Assembly: GCA_021820825.1 (NCBI GenBank)
Contig: JAKADD010000054.1
Span: 1-10,711, forward strand
Direction: 5' to 3'
DNA from: Bacillota bacterium
GTDB lineage: Bacteria; Bacillota; Bacilli; Alicyclobacillales; SLC66
DNA length: 10,711 nucleotides
The position numbers and the translations under genes were made by a program. Below the pieces are notes generated by a model that was not told the origin of the DNA, ran no database searches, and saw nothing but the letters and a program-made list of their open reading frames with translations. Of this stretch, positions 6,972-10,711 are shown one piece after another; position 1 is the stretch's first letter, and every line of letters begins with the position of its first letter.

Positions 6972-7041
6972 GGATTCCGATACTGTGTCCGTCGCGAGTT
7001 TGTCGCAGACATGTCTCTGCAGGGGCGCAGTATCGGAATCC
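6972..7041 (+). repeat. Long intercistronic inverted repeat (RNA hairpin) between deacetylase and SDR genes
   Basis: GGATTCCGATACTG (6972-6985) and CAGTATCGGAATCC (7028-7041) are perfect 14-bp inverted repeats. In RNA the stem can continue with U-G, G-C, U-G, C-G and C-G pairs (6986-6990 with 7023-7027), giving about 19 pairs. The enclosed segment can form GCAGA/TCTGC (7005-7009 with 7016-7020) or a competing GCGA/TCGC (6994-6997 with 7003-7006). It begins 15 nt after the deacetylase stop. No T-run follows, so it is not a standard terminator; mRNA stabilisation, processing or attenuation are the likelier roles. Confidence 0.8.
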
Positions 7042-7150
7042 AATCGGCAAGTGCCCTCGTATTTACGATTCGAGCAAACAGAGGTCGGACGGTGATCGGC
7101 CCCACGGAGAAATCCAGGAGCTGCGACACGAACCGGGAGGTGACGAGAGC

Positions 7151-7903
7151 GTGAAACTTATGGGCAAAGTTGCCGTTGTCACAGGGGCCGGACAAGGGAT
7201 CGGGCGCGGCATAGCGCTGCGATTTGCGGCAGAAGGCGCCGATTTGTCGGTCAATGTCTATGGACAGTCGGCAGAGCAAATCCGGCAATTGCAGCAGGAT
7301 ATTGAGTCATTGGGCCGACGGATGATCTACACAGAAGGCGATATTTCAACCGAGCGCGTGGCGCGGTTATTGATTGAATCGACCATGGAAGTCTACGGGA
7401 GAATTGACATTCTGGTCAACAATGCAGGGATTCTGACACAGAGTCTGGTGCACGAAATGGAGATCGAAACGTGGGACAGAATGATTCAGGTTGATCTGCG
7501 CAGTGTGTTCCTGACGACTCGGTTCGCAACCCCGCACATGATCCGGCAAAGGTATGGACGGATCATCAACATCGCGTCGCAACTGGGGCAGAAAGGCGGC
7601 GTCGAACTCAGCCACTATGCGGCTGCAAAGGCGGGTGTGATCGGCTTTACAAAATCGATCGCACTGGAACTCGGAACCTACGGCATTACGGCCAACTGCA
7701 TCGCGCCGGGGCCGATCGAGACGCAGATGGTGGCAGATATCGATGGGAATTGGAAAGACAGAAAGAGCAAGGAACTCGCCATTCCGCGCTTTGGCACAGT
7801 GGAAGAAGTTGTTCCGACGGCGCTTTTGCTCGCGTCCGACCCGGATGGCGCCCTATACACCGGGCAAACACTCGGACCCAACAGCGGAGATGTCATGTTG
7901 TAA
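7151..7903 (+). CDS. Short-chain dehydrogenase/reductase (classical SDR, FabG-like fold)
   Basis: This 250-residue NAD(P)(H)-dependent oxidoreductase is of the usual classical-SDR length. The cofactor-binding glycine motif TGAGQGIG is at 11-18, the structural NNAG at 90-93, the catalytic serine in INIAS (S143) and the YxxxK pair at Y156-K160. PGPIETQM (187-193) and the C-terminal YTGQTLGPNSGDVML are typical. The position often occupied by a catalytic Asn in the NSYK tetrad reads VDL (D115), a variant also seen in other SDRs. The start is GTG 7151, with GGGAGGTGA at 7135-7143; ATG 7160 is three codons later. It lies 194 nt after the deacetylase with a large hairpin between, and 23 nt before the small CxxC gene. 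It presumably oxidises or reduces a hydroxy/keto intermediate of the pathway; the substrate cannot be read from sequence. Confidence 0.9.
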   Translation: MKLMGKVAVVTGAGQGIGRGIALRFAAEGADLSVNVYGQSAEQIRQLQQDIESLGRRMIYTEGDISTERVARLLIESTMEVYGRIDILVNNAGILTQSLVHEMEIETWDRMIQVDLRSVFLTTRFATPHMIRQRYGRIINIASQLGQKGGVELSHYAAAKAGVIGFTKSIALELGTYGITANCIAPGPIETQMVADIDGNWKDRKSKELAIPRFGTVEEVVPTALLLASDPDGALYTGQTLGPNSGDVML

Positions 7904-7926
7904 GCGAAAGAGGGGGAGCAGCGGAC

Positions 7927-8274
7927 ATGTGCGTTCTTTGTGGAGAGTTGCTGACGAAGCTTCACTGGACCGATCAATCCATCCATGCGAATGAAGACAA
8001 TGTCGTGATGGTTGGCGGCGACCGGCAACGGGAGAACATGCGCAACCGGCTCGCCCGCGTAGCCGTCATAAATGCAATCTGTCGCTATTATGGTCTGGAG
8101 GTCAAGGACTGGTCGGGAACGAAGTATATTGTCAGCGACCGGAAGGGCAATGCAAAGATTGTCCAGGATCTCGGCGAAGTCTGGGTTGCAGTCGAGGAGC
8201 TAATCCATCGCCCCGCAGATCCGCTTGACCCCGGCTTGATTGCCTATTTGGCGCAGCACTCTTCGATATCGTGA
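7927..8274 (+). CDS. Small CxxC protein of unknown function associated with CobW
   Basis: This 115-residue protein has ATG 7927 preceded by GGGGGAG (7912-7918) with 8 nt spacing. It opens with MCVLCGEL, a CxxC pair (C2, C5), followed by H13-W14-T-D. A charged helix (DRQRENMRNRLARV), then YYGLEVKDWSGTKYIVSDRKG and IVQDLGEVWVAVEEL, and a HRPADPLDPGLI motif complete it. I recall uncharacterised proteins with the same plan (N-terminal CxxC with HWTD, a DW-G--Y-(V/L)-D-(R/K)-G core and PLDP near the end) next to CobW-type GTPases in Proteobacteria. The stop overlaps the CobW ribosome binding site and the gap is only 11 nt, suggesting co-expression. The N-terminal cysteines and histidine could bind zinc, so a metal carrier or client adaptor for CobW is possible. 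No function is established. Confidence 0.85.
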   Translation: MCVLCGELLTKLHWTDQSIHANEDNVVMVGGDRQRENMRNRLARVAVINAICRYYGLEVKDWSGTKYIVSDRKGNAKIVQDLGEVWVAVEELIHRPADPLDPGLIAYLAQHSSIS

Positions 8275-8285
8275 GGGGATAAACC

Positions 8286-9323
8286 GTGGAATCAAGACCT
8301 AAAATTCCGATCATGGTCGTGACAGGGTTTCTCGGCAGCGGCAAGACGACACTGCTTCAGAACATACTCGCGCACCGCGACATGAAAAATGCCTCAGTCA
8401 TTGTGAACGAGTATGGCAAGGTCAGCATCGATCACCATCTCCTGCAACACGTTGCTGAAAAGATTTCCGTTCTCGGCGGTGGATGTGTCTGTTGTCAGGT
8501 GCGCTCCGATCTTGTTGACACGCTTCGCAATCTGCTTCTGAAAGCGCAACGGGGGATGGCGGTGGACCGTATCGTGATTGAGACGACTGGCTTGGCTGAC
8601 CCTGCTCCCATTGCGTTCACTATCCTGACCGATCCAGTGCTTCAACATCATATGTACGTGTCATCCATCGTCACCGCGGTCGACGTTGTAAATGCCCAAA
8701 TGCAGATCAACTCACATCCGGAATCGCTGAAGCAAATTCTTGTGGCCGACAGGATTGTCCTGACAAAGACAGACCTCGCTTCCGCACAGGAAGTCGACCA
8801 GCTTGTTCGCGAACTGCAACGGCTGAATCCTGTGGCGGACATCATGCCCGCTTCATTCGGTCACGCGCCTGTGGAGCGGTTATTGTCGGATGGGTGGGGT
8901 CAGATGCTGCTCCGGGGGTCGCAGACCGTGGAGTCCGATTCGCATGGGGTTCACCCATCGCAAACCGAGTCGGTTTCCATTCGATTTGACACCCCTCTGC
9001 ATTGGACGGGTTTTTGCGTTTGGCTGAGTATGCTTCTTCATGCGCGAGGTCAGAGCGTGCTCCGAGTCAAAGGCATCATCAATGTTGGAGGCAAAGGGCC
9101 GATCGCGCTTCACGGCGTTCAGCACATCATTCATCCACCGGATCATTTTCGAGACTGGCCCAGCGACGATCATACGTCCCGGCTTGTTTTTATTCTCCGC
9201 AATGCCAGGGGTGACGATATCCTGTCTTCGCTGACAGCGTTTCAGGCCTTTCTTGGAGCGAAACCGGCGTTTGTCGAGGTGGATCGGGTTTTGTTGGCTG
9301 TGAATCCCGCGCCGACGGTATAG
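8286..9323 (+). CDS. CobW/COG0523-family GTPase, putative metallochaperone
   Basis: This 345-residue G3E-family GTPase is thought to load metal, mostly zinc, into client enzymes. The start GTG 8286 has GAGGGGA (8273-8279) overlapping the preceding stop. Walker A GFLGSGKT is at 14-21. The family-defining GGGCVCC metal site has CxCC at 67-70. Walker B ETTG is at 99-102 and the base-recognition motif TKTD at 160-163 (NKxD variant). The C-terminal CobW_C domain occupies about 229-338. The histidine-rich linker found in some members is nearly absent (only SDSHGVHPS around 217-225). It is in the same transcription unit as a NodB-fold metal hydrolase, so a zinc supply role for that enzyme, with the small CxxC protein as partner, is a reasonable inference. 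No cobalamin genes are nearby, so CobW in the vitamin B12 sense is unlikely. Confidence 0.92.
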   Translation: MESRPKIPIMVVTGFLGSGKTTLLQNILAHRDMKNASVIVNEYGKVSIDHHLLQHVAEKISVLGGGCVCCQVRSDLVDTLRNLLLKAQRGMAVDRIVIETTGLADPAPIAFTILTDPVLQHHMYVSSIVTAVDVVNAQMQINSHPESLKQILVADRIVLTKTDLASAQEVDQLVRELQRLNPVADIMPASFGHAPVERLLSDGWGQMLLRGSQTVESDSHGVHPSQTESVSIRFDTPLHWTGFCVWLSMLLHARGQSVLRVKGIINVGGKGPIALHGVQHIIHPPDHFRDWPSDDHTSRLVFILRNARGDDILSSLTAFQAFLGAKPAFVEVDRVLLAVNPAPTV

Positions 9324-9342
9324 TCCGGACAGGAGGCTTATT

Positions 9343-10200
9343 TTGTTTTTAATTGCCATTTCCCTTGTTGTGGCATCGGGTCTTCTTCATGCGGTCTGGA
9401 ACCTGTTTGCAAAACAAAGTCTCAATAAGGTCGTATTCCTCTGGTCTATCCAGTGGGTGGCAGTCATCGTCTACCTTCCGTGGGCAGTCGGCGCCATCGC
9501 AAACCGGCGCGTTCCCGCCATGGGTTGGGTACTCCTGGTCATCGCGGTGATGGTTCACGGCATTTATGTGATTCTATTGTCCAAGACTTACACGGCTGGG
9601 GATTTGTCGCAGGTGTACCCTCTCATGCGCGGCGTCAGCCCGCTCCTGGTTCCAGTCATCGGGGTCTGGATACTTGGCGAACGGCTCACCGTCTTTGGAT
9701 GGGTGGGCGTGGGGTGCATCGTCATCGGAGTCTGGATTCTTGGAAACTGGCGATTCGACAGAAGGCATGGCAACCGCACACTCGCACAGTCGGTTACCTG
9801 GCTGGCGCTTGCAGTTGGATTGGCGATCACACTATATACCACGCTCGACAAAATCACACTGGAATACATACCGGCCGTGACGCTAAACGACGCCAGCAAT
9901 CTCGGAAACCTGGGAGCACTCTCCTGGATGGCCGTTACATCAGGCGCCATCGCTACAGAATGGAAATTCAACTGGAAGACGATTCTGCTCGGAGGCGTCA
10001 TCTCGCCAGGGGGATACCTACTGTTTCTCCTGGCGCTTCATGTATTGCCGCTGGCGCAGCTTGCACCCATGCGAGAAGTCGGAACCGTGTTCGGTGCGGT
10101 TCTCGGCGTCGTGGTGCTTAGAGAGGCGCAAGGCACGCGGCGAATCACGGCCGCCAGTCTGATTACACTTGGCGTTATTTTGCTTGGGATATTCGGATGA
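9343..10200 (+). CDS. EamA-family (DMT superfamily) membrane transporter
   Basis: This 285-residue inner-membrane protein has about ten hydrophobic segments arranged as two EamA repeats, the normal plan of drug/metabolite transporters. The first repeat ends with VYPLMRGVSPLLVPVIGVWILGERLT, and the second with LAQLAPMREVGTVFGAVLGVVVLREA. The conserved 'P..R..S.......LGE' signature at the end of each half is recognisable. The start is TTG 9343 with a perfect AGGAGG (9331-9336) and 6 nt spacing. It lies 19 nt after CobW, so it is probably the last gene of the cluster. Family members export metabolites or amino acids; a role in exporting an end product or toxic intermediate, or as a second uptake system, is guesswork. 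No strong terminator follows within the next 60 bases. Confidence 0.88.
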   Translation: MFLIAISLVVASGLLHAVWNLFAKQSLNKVVFLWSIQWVAVIVYLPWAVGAIANRRVPAMGWVLLVIAVMVHGIYVILLSKTYTAGDLSQVYPLMRGVSPLLVPVIGVWILGERLTVFGWVGVGCIVIGVWILGNWRFDRRHGNRTLAQSVTWLALAVGLAITLYTTLDKITLEYIPAVTLNDASNLGNLGALSWMAVTSGAIATEWKFNWKTILLGGVISPGGYLLFLLALHVLPLAQLAPMREVGTVFGAVLGVVVLREAQGTRRITAASLITLGVILLGIFG

Positions 10201-10430
10201 CAATGGGATATTGTTCCTGAATCTCGTGAATAAAAATCACTGTGCGTTAGTGTCTGAGGAAGCTCAGTGATCTTGACAAGCGCGTTGCCTGACCCCATTT
10301 TGGCACATGGCGGCGCGTCGGACGGCTGTTCCGCAGGGCGCGTCGTGGGGCAAACTGGTATATAATGATGACTGACAAAAAAAGAACGCAGGATGAACGT
10401 TTCGTTTGTATCAGTCTGCAGGGGCCGATT
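10201..10430. promoter_or_regulatory. Intergenic region with candidate -10 element and direct repeat upstream of the last gene
   Basis: TATAAT at 10361-10366 within TGGTATATAAT is a good -10, possibly extended; no matching -35 lies at 16-18 bases. A 9-bp direct repeat GGCGCGTCG (10312-10320 and 10337-10345) sits just upstream and could be an operator. A short hairpin CTGAG-GAAG-CTCAG (10254-10267), nested near a looser ATCACTG/CAGTGAT pair, lacks a T-run, so it is at best a weak terminator of the EamA gene. TTGACA at 10273-10278 has no suitable -10. Confidence 0.4.
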
Positions 10431-10711
10431 ATGGAACAATTGACAATCTACTTTGGTGAGAGGGGATGCAGCACGCGCATACGCCATGAGGGTTTGGCCA
10501 TTTTTCTTCGCAGGAAGCATTTTCGGCATCTCTGGTTGGGTTCTGTGATCTCAGGGCTTGGCAGTCAGCTTGGAGCGGCGGCGGTGCTCTGGATGACGCT
10601 CGGCGTGACGAAGTCTCCGGAGGCCTTGGGTCTCATCTCGCTCGCCAGCGGTGTGCCCGCCGCCATTGCTTCTCCGCTCGCGGGTGTACTCGGCGATCGT
10701 TATTCACGTAC
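10431..10711 (+). CDS. N-terminal part of an MFS transporter (DHA3/exporter-like), truncated by window end
   Basis: The frame is open from ATG 10431 to the window end, about 93 residues. After a polar ~27-residue leader it has the RRKHFRHLWLGSVISGLGSQLGAAAVLWMTL block and SPEALGLISLASGVPAAIASPLAGVLGDRYSR. These are the first two to three membrane segments and the loop 2-3 signature (G-x-L-x-D-R-x-x-R) of DHA3-type major facilitator exporters such as the macrolide/enterobactin-efflux group. AGGGG at 10420-10424 lies 6 nt before ATG 10431. The leader is longer than usual, so a later start cannot be excluded, though TTG 10494 has no spacing from its purine run. It is preceded by its own promoter-like -10, and is probably a separate transcription unit from the sigma-54 cluster. 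Confidence 0.85.
   Translation, partial: MEQLTIYFGERGCSTRIRHEGLAIFLRRKHFRHLWLGSVISGLGSQLGAAAVLWMTLGVTKSPEALGLISLASGVPAAIASPLAGVLGDRYSR

Noticed and set aside
6965..7150. Open frame extending the SDR upstream by about 62 residues
   Set aside because: It runs through the inverted repeat, has no family similarity, and a strong ribosome binding site sits just before GTG 7151, where the SDR fold begins.
9453..10121. 222-residue plus-strand open frame overlapping the EamA gene
   Set aside because: Arginine- and histidine-rich shadow translation of a hydrophobic membrane protein in a shifted frame.
10254..10267. CTGAG-GAAG-CTCAG hairpin as terminator of the cluster
   Set aside because: Only a 5-bp stem and no following T-run; kept only as a weak possibility.
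10299..10318. TTTGGCAC upstream of the last MFS gene as a second sigma-54 promoter
   Set aside because: The -24 box is good, but the bases at the -12 position read GGCGC rather than TTGCW and the GG-N10-GC rule fails.

Overview
The window looks like a chromosomal segment of a moderately GC-rich Bacillota bacterium, with an Alicyclobacillaceae-like relative as a guess. The reasons are strong AGGAGG-type ribosome binding sites, frequent TTG and GTG starts, short spacings between same-strand genes, and protein styles seen in that group. All confidently called genes are on the + strand. No rRNA, tRNA, CRISPR array or intact mobile element was seen.

Layout. (1) 1-353 is the 3' end of a TPR-like, probably SEC-C-type protein. 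(2) 354-1470 is a poorly coding, apparently decaying stretch. It holds a minus-strand ORF fragment (747-1028), a tiny ORF (558-701) and a clear flavin-reductase pseudogene (1096-1469) that has lost its middle and changed frame. (3) 1503-3278 encodes a PAS-domain sigma-54 enhancer-binding activator, closed by a good intrinsic terminator (3344-3374). (4) 3279-3662 is a regulatory intergenic region. It carries a near-perfect -24/-12 sigma-54 promoter (3493-3509) and candidate upstream activator palindromes. (5) 3663-10200 is a seven-gene same-strand cluster: MFS transporter, L-asparaginase-family amidohydrolase, HpPgdA/cyclic-imidase-type deacetylase, SDR oxidoreductase, small CxxC protein, CobW/COG0523 GTPase and EamA exporter. 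(6) 10201-10430 is a promoter-like intergenic region, followed by the 5' end of another MFS transporter (10431 onward).

How the genes may work together. The activator gene sits directly upstream of a sigma-54 promoter, so the simplest reading is that it senses a substrate through its PAS domains and switches on the cluster. The cluster has an importer (MFS), two C-N hydrolases (a metal-dependent NodB-fold enzyme closest to the HpPgdA/imidase branch, and an asparaginase-like amidase), a dehydrogenase, a putative metallochaperone (CobW with its small CxxC partner) and an exporter. This fits a scavenging pathway for a cyclic imide, half-amide or related amide that releases ammonia, with CobW supplying zinc to the deacetylase-fold enzyme. 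The substrate is inference. A 14-bp perfect inverted repeat, extendable to about 19 RNA base pairs, separates the deacetylase from the SDR and could uncouple expression of the two halves of the cluster.
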